This document shows, one piece after another, positions 27,137 to 35,603 of a stretch of DNA of 54,933 nucleotides. The notes under the pieces are model-generated. The model was not told the DNA's origin, ran no database searches, and saw only the letters and a program-made list of their open reading frames with translations. How positions within the stretch are numbered: position 1 is the stretch's first letter; each line of letters begins with the position of its first letter. Origin of the DNA: Sinomicrobium pectinilyticum (GTDB lineage: Bacteria; Bacteroidota; Bacteroidia; Flavobacteriales; Flavobacteriaceae); the NCBI RefSeq assembly GCF_003725735.1, contig NZ_RJTM01000012.1:1-54933 (forward strand). The letters are read 5' to 3'. The position numbers were made by a program, and so were the translations under genes.

Positions 27137-29551
27137 TTAATAATTAATCTTTATCTGCAACTGGAAATTTCTGCCCAGGTCGTCCGAGAAAAACCGGAGC
27201 CTGTTCAGGTAATCCCTGTAATTGGTGTTAAATATATTGTTGACCGACAACCCTACCGTCAGTTCCGATTTTTTAAGGAACGGGAAACCGGCAGATGCGT
27301 CCAGCCCCAAAAGATGATAGGCACCGGGAGGGGTACTGATATCTACTTCCCGGTTAACATATTCCCCGTTTTCCACGACCCGGAGATCAAAGTTGTTGTC
27401 CGGGAATTCGTTCTGTTTGAAGAAATAATCGCTTCTCAGTGTTAATTGCAGGTTTCTCCATTCCGGTTTCGTAAATGTTATCCGGTTGGAGGTATTCGCC
27501 GGCGGAATATCGATAAGAGGCCTGTCCCTGGTGACATCCCTGGCATGTACGTATGCGAATTTATGGGTAAAAACCCAGTTGTCGGCAATGTGATAGGTGG
27601 CATCGAAATCCACACCTAAAAACCGGGCGTTAACCTGTTTGTATTGCCATACGGGAAATGCCCCGCGGATAGTCAGTTCGCCTCCTGTAGGTTCGAGGAG
27701 TATGAAGTCGTTTATAAAATTGGCATAAGGCACCAGGGTTAAATGTAATTTTTGCGTATCCCTGGAAAATGAAAGAGAGAACTTGTGCGATGTTTCCTGA
27801 TCTATTCTCAAATCTCCCAGTTCGATGGCCGCAGCGGAATGGTGAAGCCCGTCACTGAACAGTTCTGCCGGGTTCGGGGCGCGGTTGGCCATGGCATAAT
27901 TAAAATGTATCTCATTAAAACCTGACTCGTATTTGAGGCCTGCCGTAGCCGAAACGCTGTGAAAATCAAAAACGGGATTGGTCAGCCACTGATCCCCGTA
28001 GTCCTCAATAATAATATCCCGGAAATCTCCATCATATCCTTGTTGCTCCCAGCGACTTTTCTGGTAGAATTTCTTGGCATCGAGATGAGAGAAATCGTAG
28101 CGCAGGCCGGCATCAAGGACCAGGGCATCGGTAAGGTATTGTGAAACGGAGGCAAAAGCCCCGATATCATAACGGTCGTAATCCGGAATTAACCTGCGTA
28201 CACCCGTTTCCGGATCGGGCAGGTTGGTCTGGTAACGAAGCATAATGCCCGTATTTATTTTACGGTCGCTGTGGGCATCGAACTGGAAATCGGAGGTCAC
28301 CGTATGAGTGGTGAGCTCCATGTCCATAGCGGGAACTCCCTTAAGGTTTCCTCTCCTGATATCGTATTCCTGCCGGTTGTTCTGCTGAAAATCGTACTGT
28401 ACGTTCCATTTTCCGAGTTTTTCAAATCGCCGGAAGAAACGGAGTTTGGCCAGGTGATGGGTAACTTCCTGTTTGGGAGCATTGATATCGTAAGAAAAAG
28501 GTTCCGTAACATTCGGCTGCCGGCTGTTGATGGCATTGAGCAGATCCTCCTGGCTACCGATATGGGAAGACCTTAATATTCCTATTTCATTGCGGTAAAA
28601 GCTATAGTAAAAATCAAATCCGTAAGTGAACTTGTTTAATCCGAATGAAGTAGTAAAGGCTTGTTGTGAGTACCCCGTATTGGTCAGGGAATAGTCCGGC
28701 GCTTTAAAATCCCCAAAGCGTTTTAATGTACCCTGGGCAGACCAGTACCATCCGCTTTTGTAACTTTTGGTGAGGGATGACATCAGCGCTCCCCCACGTC
28801 CGTTTGTAGCACCTGACAGGAGGGTTTTCCCGTATAAGGTATCTTTTACCGGAATTTTCTGCGGATCGGCAATGATTACTCCTCCTATGGCATCACCGCC
28901 ATATTGCAGGGCGGCGGCACCTTTAACGACAGTCAGACTGCCGGCAGCGTTCAGGTCGAGGTTCGGAGCATGTTCCATTCCCCATTCCTGGTCCTGTAGC
29001 CGTACCCCGTTGTTCATGGTGATGATCCGGCTGCTGTGTAACCCCTGTATTACCGGTTTTACGATGGAACTTCCCGTATTCAGGGACGATACACCGCTTA
29101 TTTCCTTTAATGCATCTCCAAGTGAGGCGCTGCTGAATTTTTCAATCACTTCCTGGTGGAGTACCTGTTCCGTGCCCGAGTTGGTGATCGGGTGATCCCT
29201 GTTGCCTTCTACCACTACCTCTTTGAGTTCTTCAAGGTGATGCTCCAGGGTAATGCGCTGTTTGGTATTTCCGGAAATCCGAATGTTCATGATACGGGTA
29301 GTACAGGATTCGTGCGATATCTCCACTTCATAGCTGCCCGGACATATTCCGGTAATGGTGAATTTACCATCGATATCCGTAGCCGTAGCTTTTTGGGTAT
29401 CGAGGATCTGCACTACTGCATTCACAAGCGGAGTACCATCGTGAAAATCTACGACCTCACCCTGTAGTGTAGCAGTACAGTTTTGAGATAGAACAACTTC
29501 CGGATTTACCAATAGGGAAACGAACAGGAATAAGGAAAACATTAATTTCAT
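27137..29551 (-). CDS. TonB-dependent receptor, probably for a metal ion
   Basis: An 804-residue outer-membrane receptor. Signal peptide about 1-22, a carboxypeptidase-regulatory-like domain about 27-105, the TonB-box-like ELKEVVVEGNRD, then the plug (LGDALKEISGVSSLNTG, VIQGLHSSRIITMNNGVRLQDQEWGMEH, GGDAIGGVI). The barrel ends with GRNFQLQIKINY. The plug wording (EWGMEHAP, AALQYGGDAIGG) is that of the ZnuD/CopA-like group of TonB receptors, not of siderophore receptors. The downstream gene is a His/Asp-rich lipoprotein and the upstream gene a small Cys-pair membrane protein, which favours transition-metal import. Confidence 0.9.
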   Translation of the reverse strand: MKLMFSLFLFVSLLVNPEVVLSQNCTATLQGEVVDFHDGTPLVNAVVQILDTQKATATDIDGKFTITGICPGSYEVEISHESCTTRIMNIRISGNTKQRITLEHHLEELKEVVVEGNRDHPITNSGTEQVLHQEVIEKFSSASLGDALKEISGVSSLNTGSSIVKPVIQGLHSSRIITMNNGVRLQDQEWGMEHAPNLDLNAAGSLTVVKGAAALQYGGDAIGGVIIADPQKIPVKDTLYGKTLLSGATNGRGGALMSSLTKSYKSGWYWSAQGTLKRFGDFKAPDYSLTNTGYSQQAFTTSFGLNKFTYGFDFYYSFYRNEIGILRSSHIGSQEDLLNAINSRQPNVTEPFSYDINAPKQEVTHHLAKLRFFRRFEKLGKWNVQYDFQQNNRQEYDIRRGNLKGVPAMDMELTTHTVTSDFQFDAHSDRKINTGIMLRYQTNLPDPETGVRRLIPDYDRYDIGAFASVSQYLTDALVLDAGLRYDFSHLDAKKFYQKSRWEQQGYDGDFRDIIIEDYGDQWLTNPVFDFHSVSATAGLKYESGFNEIHFNYAMANRAPNPAELFSDGLHHSAAAIELGDLRIDQETSHKFSLSFSRDTQKLHLTLVPYANFINDFILLEPTGGELTIRGAFPVWQYKQVNARFLGVDFDATYHIADNWVFTHKFAYVHARDVTRDRPLIDIPPANTSNRITFTKPEWRNLQLTLRSDYFFKQNEFPDNNFDLRVVENGEYVNREVDISTPPGAYHLLGLDASAGFPFLKKSELTVGLSVNNIFNTNYRDYLNRLRFFSDDLGRNFQLQIKINY

Positions 29552-29766
29552 AAGCCTTCAACTGGTTTTTGATTAGGATCGGACAAGGAAAATTATGGAA
29601 AATCCCTTGTTGCGGAATGTATGCGGTCTTTCCTGTAATGGAAAGAAGCTTTTTTATGCGGAGTTACTGTCCCGTTTCGGAAAAAATATAGGATATGGGA
29701 AGCATCGGGAAAAGATGCCATACCCGTAAAGGTCGGGATCGTAACAATCCGGCCGGAAAAAACCGC

Positions 29767-30087
29767 TTATATACAGGGAGGTGCCCTGAGGGCCGTTATG
29801 CCTCCGCCGGATGCAGATAGGGCAGGAGGAGTATAGTCGTTGATGTAGATGGTAGATTCCACAGGTCCTTTCGGAGTGAAATTTGTAATTTCGGGAGTAT
29901 TAAAGACCGATAATTTGAAATCACAAACAGGACATTTGGATACCGACTGGTTGATTACATTTTGTTTCTCCTTAAGTAAAAGAGGAGTTTCGGAAGCGTG
30001 ATCGATGACATGATAAGCCTGGAACAGTATGGAAAACAATACTGCGGTTATAAGGGAAAAACTGATATGTGCCCTAAATGCTTTCAT
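29767..30087 (-). CDS. small membrane-anchored protein with CPVC motif
   Basis: A 106-residue protein from ATG 30087: one N-terminal hydrophobic segment (ISFSLITAVLFSILFQAYHVIDH), then a soluble tail with a CPVCDF motif in the middle. No enzyme domain is recognisable. The His residues HVIDHAS followed by a CXXC pair would allow metal or redox chemistry in the periplasm. It lies upstream of the TonB receptor on the same strand (215-base gap), an arrangement of small Cys-pair proteins with metal receptors that repeats in this phylum. I preferred ATG 30087 over 30111 because a -7 box lies between them. Confidence 0.7.
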   Translation of the reverse strand: MKAFRAHISFSLITAVLFSILFQAYHVIDHASETPLLLKEKQNVINQSVSKCPVCDFKLSVFNTPEITNFTPKGPVESTIYINDYTPPALSASGGGITALRAPPCI

Positions 30088-30093
30088 TCCAGG

Positions 30094-30101
30094 CAAAAGT
30101 A
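30094..30101 (-). promoter_or_regulatory. -7 box TACTTTTG for the CPVC small-protein gene
   Basis: On the minus strand it ends 6 bases before ATG 30087, so transcription would begin at about the start codon, giving a possibly leaderless mRNA for the metal cluster. Confidence 0.4.
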
Positions 30102-30218
30102 TGAAAAACAAAACGGAACGGGGCAGGTTTTTAACAAAACCTTGGGAGGGTGTTGTATATTCTTTCGCGGCACGGAAGGAAATGTAATATATGCGGTCCT
30201 GTTCTTACCGTTAAAAGC

Positions 30219-30254
30219 AAAAGTGTACTGAATTCCAGGACCCAGTACACTTTT
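30219..30254 (-). terminator. terminator of asd
   Basis: Perfect 12-bp stem AAAAGTGTACTG / CAGTACACTTTT, 12-base loop, followed on the minus strand by GCTTTT. It lies 28 bases past the asd stop. Confidence 0.8.
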
Positions 30255-30281
30255 TGTGGTGACAGGAAAATAAAGGGAATA

Positions 30282-31274
30282 TTACTTCGCCAGGTTATTG
30301 GCAACAAGATATTCCGCAATCTGAACGGTATTGGTGGCTGCCCCTTTGCGGAGGTTGTCTGCCACGATCCACATGTTAAGACTGTTGGGTTGTGAATGAT
30401 CACGTCTTATCCTTCCTACGAAGACATCATCCTTGCCCTGTGCATAGATTGGCATAGGGTAGGTATTGGTGTCGGTATTGTCTTGTACGGTAACCCCGGG
30501 GGTTTCACTCAGGATTCTGCGGATGTCCTCTATTTCAAAATCATTTTCAAACTGCAGGTTTACCGATTCGCTGTGACCGCCTACTACGGGAATCCGGATG
30601 GCGGTAGCCGTAACGGCTATGGTGTTGTCGTTCAGTATTTTTTGGGTTTCCCTGACGAGTTTCATCTCCTCTTTGGTGTAGCCGTTATCTTCAAATACAT
30701 CGCAGTGCGGCAGGGCATTCCGGTGTATGGGATAAGGATAAGCCATTTCACCCCGTATTCCTTCGTATTCGTTTTCCAGTTGACGTACGGCTTTTACACC
30801 GGTACCTGTAATGGACTGGTAAGTAGAGACTACGACCCTTTTAACGGTATATTTATTATGTAACGGGGCCAGGGCCATGACCATTTGTATGGTGGAACAA
30901 TTGGGATTGGCAATAATCCTGTCCTCTTCTGTGATTTCCGAGGCATTAATCTCCGGGACTACCAGTTTTTTTCCGGTATCCATCCGCCATGCCGAGGAAT
31001 TGTCGACAACAATGGTACCTGCCGCGGCAAATTTAGGAGCCCACTCGAGGGAAGTGGCACCTCCTGCCGAAAACAATGCTATCGCCGGTTTGGCAGCTAC
31101 CGCATCGGCGAGACTGATAACCTTGTGGGGTTTGCCCTGGAAAAGGATCTCTTTTCCCACGGACCTTTCCGAAGCTACGGGTAATAATTCTGTTATGGGA
31201 AAACGGCGTTCTTCGAGCACCTGTAACATAACTTCGCCAACCATTCCGGTGGCGCCTACAACTGCAACTTTCAT
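30282..31274 (-). CDS. asd: aspartate-semialdehyde dehydrogenase
   Basis: Reduces aspartyl phosphate to aspartate semialdehyde with NADPH, the branch point to lysine, threonine, methionine and diaminopimelate. The 330 residues show the N-terminal Rossmann motif VAVVGATGMVGEVM, DNSSAWRM (near 91-98), the catalytic C126 in IANPNCSTIQ, and VGGHSESVNLQF with the catalytic His near 237. The length and all active-site residues are standard. Its own promoter (TTG-N19-TACTTTTG) and terminator mark it as a single-gene unit. Confidence 0.97.
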   Translation of the reverse strand: MKVAVVGATGMVGEVMLQVLEERRFPITELLPVASERSVGKEILFQGKPHKVISLADAVAAKPAIALFSAGGATSLEWAPKFAAAGTIVVDNSSAWRMDTGKKLVVPEINASEITEEDRIIANPNCSTIQMVMALAPLHNKYTVKRVVVSTYQSITGTGVKAVRQLENEYEGIRGEMAYPYPIHRNALPHCDVFEDNGYTKEEMKLVRETQKILNDNTIAVTATAIRIPVVGGHSESVNLQFENDFEIEDIRRILSETPGVTVQDNTDTNTYPMPIYAQGKDDVFVGRIRRDHSQPNSLNMWIVADNLRKGAATNTVQIAEYLVANNLAK

Positions 31275-31433
31275 CTGTTAATATTTTTATTTGTTTTTAT
31301 TCACCTGTTTACTGTTTTATGAAAAAGGTGTTCATGAACCACTTCGTCAGGTTTCACTGTTTGGATGGAATGCCATTACGGGGCATTTCATATATTCAGA
31401 CCGGTAATAAATGGTTTAACAATTTTAAGTTAG

Positions 31434-31463
31434 CAAAAGTAGGTATAAAAACCAGATGAACAA
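31434..31463 (-). promoter_or_regulatory. asd promoter, TTG-N19-TACTTTTG
   Basis: On the minus strand TTG (31463-31461), a 19-base spacer and TACTTTTG (31441-31434) match the Bacteroidota sigma-ABfr consensus TTG-N19-TAnnTTTG exactly. This is the best complete promoter in the window. The start of transcription should lie near 31427. Confidence 0.75.
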
Positions 31464-31671
31464 GTTATGTAGAAAAGAAATATATTTTTAAAACAAAATG
31501 TTTTATTCTAAACAATTTGGTGATTTTGAAAGTTTCTGGTTATATCGGGTTGAAGCGTAAGTTGCAAGGCAAAAGAACAAAATCCGGAATTTTATAATCT
31601 TGCCGGCAAAACCTGACTTTTGCTACCGGGATACTTTGAGTTGTCGTATATTATCTCCATTGTTCAGGTAT

Positions 31672-31700
31672 AAAAAAAGACCCTCCTTTTCGGGGAGGGT
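31672..31700 (-). terminator. terminator of mscL
   Basis: Stem ACCCTCC / GGAGGGT with the loop of the TTTTCGG region, followed on the minus strand by a run of seven T (31678-31672). It lies 28 bases after the mscL stop. Confidence 0.85.
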
Positions 31701-31727
31701 TTAGATTAGAATATGCAGTGAAGCGGT

Positions 31728-32141
31728 TTATTTCTTCAATAAGTCTCTTATTTCTGCAAGTAATTCTTCCTGTGTGGGGCCTTTTGGGGCTGCAGGTGCG
31801 GGCTCTTCTTTTTTCTTGCTCTTTTCATAAGCTTTGAGCAATACAAATATACAGAACCCTATGATAACGAAATCAATGATGAACTGAATAAAATTGCCAT
31901 AATTAATAGTGACCGCAGCCTGGGTAATTTCTCCGGAGGCATCTGTTACTGCTTCTTTTAATTCGTATTTCAGCTCGGAAAACTTCATATTCCCAAGCAA
32001 TAATCCAATAGGTGGCATCAATATGTCATTGGTGAAGGAAGAAACGATCTTGCCGAACGCCCCGGCCACAATAACTGCAGTTGCGAGATTAACGATGTCT
32101 CCTTTTAATAAAAACGATTTAAAGTCTTTGAAGAAACCCAT
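31728..32141 (-). CDS. mscL: large-conductance mechanosensitive channel MscL
   Basis: Pentameric inner-membrane channel that opens under hypo-osmotic stress. The 137 residues show the N-terminal amphipathic helix (GFFKDFKSFLLKGD), TM1 (about 15-43, NLATAVIVAGAFGKIVSSF), a periplasmic loop (about 45-75), TM2 (about 80-104, FIQFIIDFVIIGFCIFVL) and a C-terminal helical bundle (PTQEELLAEIRDLLKK). All features are standard. Together with the trehalose genes it gives the window two osmotic-stress functions, though they are not linked in one operon. Confidence 0.97.
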   Translation of the reverse strand: MGFFKDFKSFLLKGDIVNLATAVIVAGAFGKIVSSFTNDILMPPIGLLLGNMKFSELKYELKEAVTDASGEITQAAVTINYGNFIQFIIDFVIIGFCIFVLLKAYEKSKKKEEPAPAAPKGPTQEELLAEIRDLLKK

Positions 32142-32244
32142 AGTTGTTTTTGATATAGATTATGAAATTCTAAAAGGTACTATGATGCTAATATACAAAA
32201 TTGTCTTTTTGGTTTTTAAAAAATGTTAAAATCATGTAAGATTT

Positions 32245-35200
32245 TTATTCCACAGGTTGTTGTTCCGCAGGCGGCTCCATAATTTCCAGGGAGTCACTGG
32301 CCGGCCCGTTATAGGATTGTTCCAGGCGGTCCAGATAGCTGTTAAAAATATCCGTCTGTTTTTTTCCGAAACCTTCTTCATCATTTTCAACTACCACATC
32401 CAGTACGCTTCTGTAACGCTGGATATCATAAATGATATTTTCCTGCGACACATAGGCCGTTCGGGAAGAGAGATAATAGGACAGGTTTTCCTGGTATTTT
32501 CCGGCTATTTTCAGGAATAACTCCCTTGCTTTTTCGGTTTGCCCGGTTTTGTAATAACCATTTACATAAGGTTCCAGAAAGACATAGTACCCGTAATATT
32601 CGAATGGAAACTGTTCCATGGCCAGATCGATAATTTCCCTGGCTTTTTCTTTCTTGCCTTCATCTAAGAGGGTATCCGTGAGCCGGGCCATATTACTACG
32701 GTACGAAATACTGTTCTTACGGGTTTCGGGATCATGATATATATCCGGAGAACCGGAATTTCCCCAGGCCCATTTCTGAACAATGTCGTACATAAGGTCA
32801 CTGTCAATTCTTCCCATCTCAAAGTTCCCCTGTTCTCCCGGGGTTTTAATAGGCACCAGTTTATAAACCATGCCGTCGAGCTGGAGGTAATCTTTCATCC
32901 AGATATATTCTGCGGCTGCAAAACTCCCTCCGGTAAAGTAAATAGGACGTTTCCAGTCATTATTGGCAAGGATGTCCAGCATCATCATCCTGTTCTTGCC
33001 GATAGCGTTTTTCGGGAGGTCTATATCTATGTAATCCACAATAAGGGCACTGTCTTTCTCTTTTACCAGTCCGCTTTTGAGTACATTTTCCTTGTTGACG
33101 GGTATCCTTATTTTATTGGTCGGATAGAAGATGGTACTCTTGGTGTTTTCCGGATACTGCCGTACGTCTCCTCCCTGTCTTTTTATGAGGTTTCCTATGG
33201 TATTTTCGTCATTGGCTACCCAGTCCATAAACCTTTTTATATCCCAGCGTTCGTCTGTAAGTTGCTGGTAGTAAATAGCATCCCTGACCCCATAAGCGTA
33301 TTGTGCATGGGTGAGTTGCGAAGGAATGGGTTCGCTTTCATATGCCTTTCGTTTCATCTGGTCAATATACCAGTCCGTAGCAAAGAGGCTGGAGTTTATG
33401 ACTCTTACATCGGTGCGATGCCCTTCGATCTCCTGGATATACCACAGGCCGAAAGTATCATTGTCCCCGATAGAGAATATAATGGCGCCGGCATCTTTCT
33501 GGATAGAGTTGAGGTAATTCCTGGCAATGGCTTCGGCCGTATACCTGCCGGAGCGGTCGTGGTCGTCCCAGTTCTGGTATGCCATAACCGCCGGAACGGC
33601 AAGAAGGCATACGGCGGTAACAACGGGGGCGAGTATTTTGGGGGCGAGCCATTTTTTAAATTCTTCATACAGGGCAAAGACGCCGATACCTATCCATATC
33701 GCAAAGATGTAGAAGGAACCCACCAGCGAATAATCCCTTTCCCGGGGTTCGAAAGGCCTGACGTTGGTGTAAAACTGAATGGCTATACCCGTAAACATGA
33801 AAAACACGAAGAGTGTCCAGAATTGCTTCGGATTTCGCCGGATCTGAAAAATCAGTCCTATAATGCCAAGGATCATCGGCAGAAAGAAATAGGTATTCCT
33901 CGCTTTATTGTTCAGTTCATCCGAAGGCAGGTTATCCTGCGGGCCGAGATGCCATTCGTCTATGAATTTAATACCGCTGAGCCAGTTACCGTGATTGTCC
34001 ATTTTCCCCTGGATATCATCCTGGCGTCCCACAAAGTTCCACATAAAATAACGCCAGTACATATACCCGAACTGATACCGGAGCATAAAGCCTATATTGT
34101 CGGACAATGCAGGCGGATCCACATCGATATACTGGCCGAACTGCTGAAGAAAGTTCACATAACCGTCTTCGTCTATCCTGCCGTTGGCATAATCGGTCCG
34201 GAACTGGTTAATGGCATTTTTCAGGTCGGAATTGGAAAGATATTCCGATTTTATCCGGAAATCCAGCGGCCTGGTAAGCCTCATGTAATTGGCTGCGTGC
34301 TCGGAACTCCACATCCGGGGCAGCAGGCCCACGTGTTTGCTGTTGGCATTCGGCAGAGAATTTTCATAATGGTTTACAATCACATATTTCCCTGTTTTCT
34401 TGTCCTGTTCGTATTTGGGTTTATCGTCTTTATAGGGGTCTTCCGGGTCCTGTCCGGCAAACATATCGGAATACATAGCCCCGTAAACCGGGCTGTCAAC
34501 ACCGGGGTATTGCTCCCTGTTGTAGTAAGCCAGGAGTGCACGGGCATCGGCCGGATCGTTTTCGTTAATCGGGGTGTGGGCATTTGCCCGGATGGGCAGC
34601 ATCAGCCAGGAAGAAAAACCGATAAACATGAACAGGAAACAAAGGGTAATGGTATTGGCCAGGTATAACCTGTTTTTACGTGTGTAATTAAGGGCAAAAT
34701 AAAATATCAGTATAAATATAAGTCCCATAATGATACTTCCCGAATTGAAGGGCAGCCCTATGGTATTTACAAAGAAAATCTCGCTCCACCCGAAAAACTT
34801 CAGGACGTAAGTAAGTGAAAATTTATATATCAGAAGCAGGATGGCAACGACTATAATATTGGCGAGCAAAAAATTCTTTACCGTAGTGGTTTTATAATTT
34901 TTAAAATAGTATAACAGGCCTATGGTAGGGATAGCCAGAAACCCCATAAACTGTACACCGAAAGTCATTCCGGTTACAAATGCTATAAGGACCAGCCATC
35001 GGTCTCCACGCGGGGAATTCAGTTCGTCCACCCACTTGATACCCAGCCATAACAGGAGGGACATCAGTAAGCTTGCCATGGCATAAACCTCGGCTTCTAC
35101 CGCATTGAACCAGAAACTGTCGGAAAAAGTATAGGCCAGGGCCCCTACGGCACCGCTGCCCAGGATGGCGATGGCTGCCGGGCGGGATATTTCTCCTTCG

Positions 35201-35526
35201 CCGAAAGCCATTTTTCCGGCGAGGTTAGTAATGATCCAGAATAAAAAAAGTATGGTGAAGGCACTGGAAAGTACAGACATACAATTGACCATCAAGGCTG
35301 TATATTCCGTTCCGGGGGCAAACATGGCGAAGAACGCGCCCAGCATCTGAAAGAGCGGTGCCCCGGGAGGGTGCCCGACTTCCAGTCTTGCCGAAGTTGC
35401 TATGTATTCTCCACAATCCCAGAAACTTACCGTGGGTTCAACGGTGAGCGCATAAGTCAGTAAAGCGATGGCAAATATGATCCATCCGGTTATAGTATCC
35501 CATCGTTTAAATATGTCTGTCGTCAT
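32245..35526 (-). CDS. DUF2723 (GT117-type) polytopic membrane protein, copy 1
   Basis: A 1093-residue protein with about a dozen membrane segments in the first 600 residues, a soluble domain and TPR-like helices at the C-terminus (KAREIIDLAMEQFPFEYYGYY). The family signature TVEPTVSFWDCGEYIATS is at 28-45 and VGHPPGAPLFQMLG at 50-63. DUF2723 proteins are related to GT-C protein O-mannosyltransferases (TMEM260 relatives); in this phylum they are likely envelope glycosyltransferases. Copy 1 has Q192 in GVQFMGFLAIP where copy 2 has H192. It lies 77 bases downstream of copy 2 on the same strand, so both form a tandem pair. Confidence 0.9.
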   Translation of the reverse strand: MTTDIFKRWDTITGWIIFAIALLTYALTVEPTVSFWDCGEYIATSARLEVGHPPGAPLFQMLGAFFAMFAPGTEYTALMVNCMSVLSSAFTILFLFWIITNLAGKMAFGEGEISRPAAIAILGSGAVGALAYTFSDSFWFNAVEAEVYAMASLLMSLLLWLGIKWVDELNSPRGDRWLVLIAFVTGMTFGVQFMGFLAIPTIGLLYYFKNYKTTTVKNFLLANIIVVAILLLIYKFSLTYVLKFFGWSEIFFVNTIGLPFNSGSIIMGLIFILIFYFALNYTRKNRLYLANTITLCFLFMFIGFSSWLMLPIRANAHTPINENDPADARALLAYYNREQYPGVDSPVYGAMYSDMFAGQDPEDPYKDDKPKYEQDKKTGKYVIVNHYENSLPNANSKHVGLLPRMWSSEHAANYMRLTRPLDFRIKSEYLSNSDLKNAINQFRTDYANGRIDEDGYVNFLQQFGQYIDVDPPALSDNIGFMLRYQFGYMYWRYFMWNFVGRQDDIQGKMDNHGNWLSGIKFIDEWHLGPQDNLPSDELNNKARNTYFFLPMILGIIGLIFQIRRNPKQFWTLFVFFMFTGIAIQFYTNVRPFEPRERDYSLVGSFYIFAIWIGIGVFALYEEFKKWLAPKILAPVVTAVCLLAVPAVMAYQNWDDHDRSGRYTAEAIARNYLNSIQKDAGAIIFSIGDNDTFGLWYIQEIEGHRTDVRVINSSLFATDWYIDQMKRKAYESEPIPSQLTHAQYAYGVRDAIYYQQLTDERWDIKRFMDWVANDENTIGNLIKRQGGDVRQYPENTKSTIFYPTNKIRIPVNKENVLKSGLVKEKDSALIVDYIDIDLPKNAIGKNRMMMLDILANNDWKRPIYFTGGSFAAAEYIWMKDYLQLDGMVYKLVPIKTPGEQGNFEMGRIDSDLMYDIVQKWAWGNSGSPDIYHDPETRKNSISYRSNMARLTDTLLDEGKKEKAREIIDLAMEQFPFEYYGYYVFLEPYVNGYYKTGQTEKARELFLKIAGKYQENLSYYLSSRTAYVSQENIIYDIQRYRSVLDVVVENDEEGFGKKQTDIFNSYLDRLEQSYNGPASDSLEIMEPPAEQQPVE

Positions 35527-35603
35527 AAACCTGGTTTTCTCTGAAAAGGCGAATTTAATAATTATTCGGTATATAAGGCGGGTTTTTATCTATTTAAAGG
35601 TTC

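Larger units (their letters stand above)
31275..31727. other. 453-base intergenic region with asd promoter and mscL terminator
   Basis: Holds the asd promoter (31434-31463) and the mscL terminator (31672-31700). The long asd 5' UTR (about 150 bases) shows no riboswitch that I recognise. No gene is seen. Confidence 0.6.

Noticed and set aside
32734-34668. 644-codon open frame on the plus strand inside DUF2723 copy 1
   Set aside because: It is fully antisense to a well-conserved membrane protein and its translation lacks domains; a shorter antisense frame (36015-36929) occurs at the matching place in copy 2. Codon bias of the real gene explains it.
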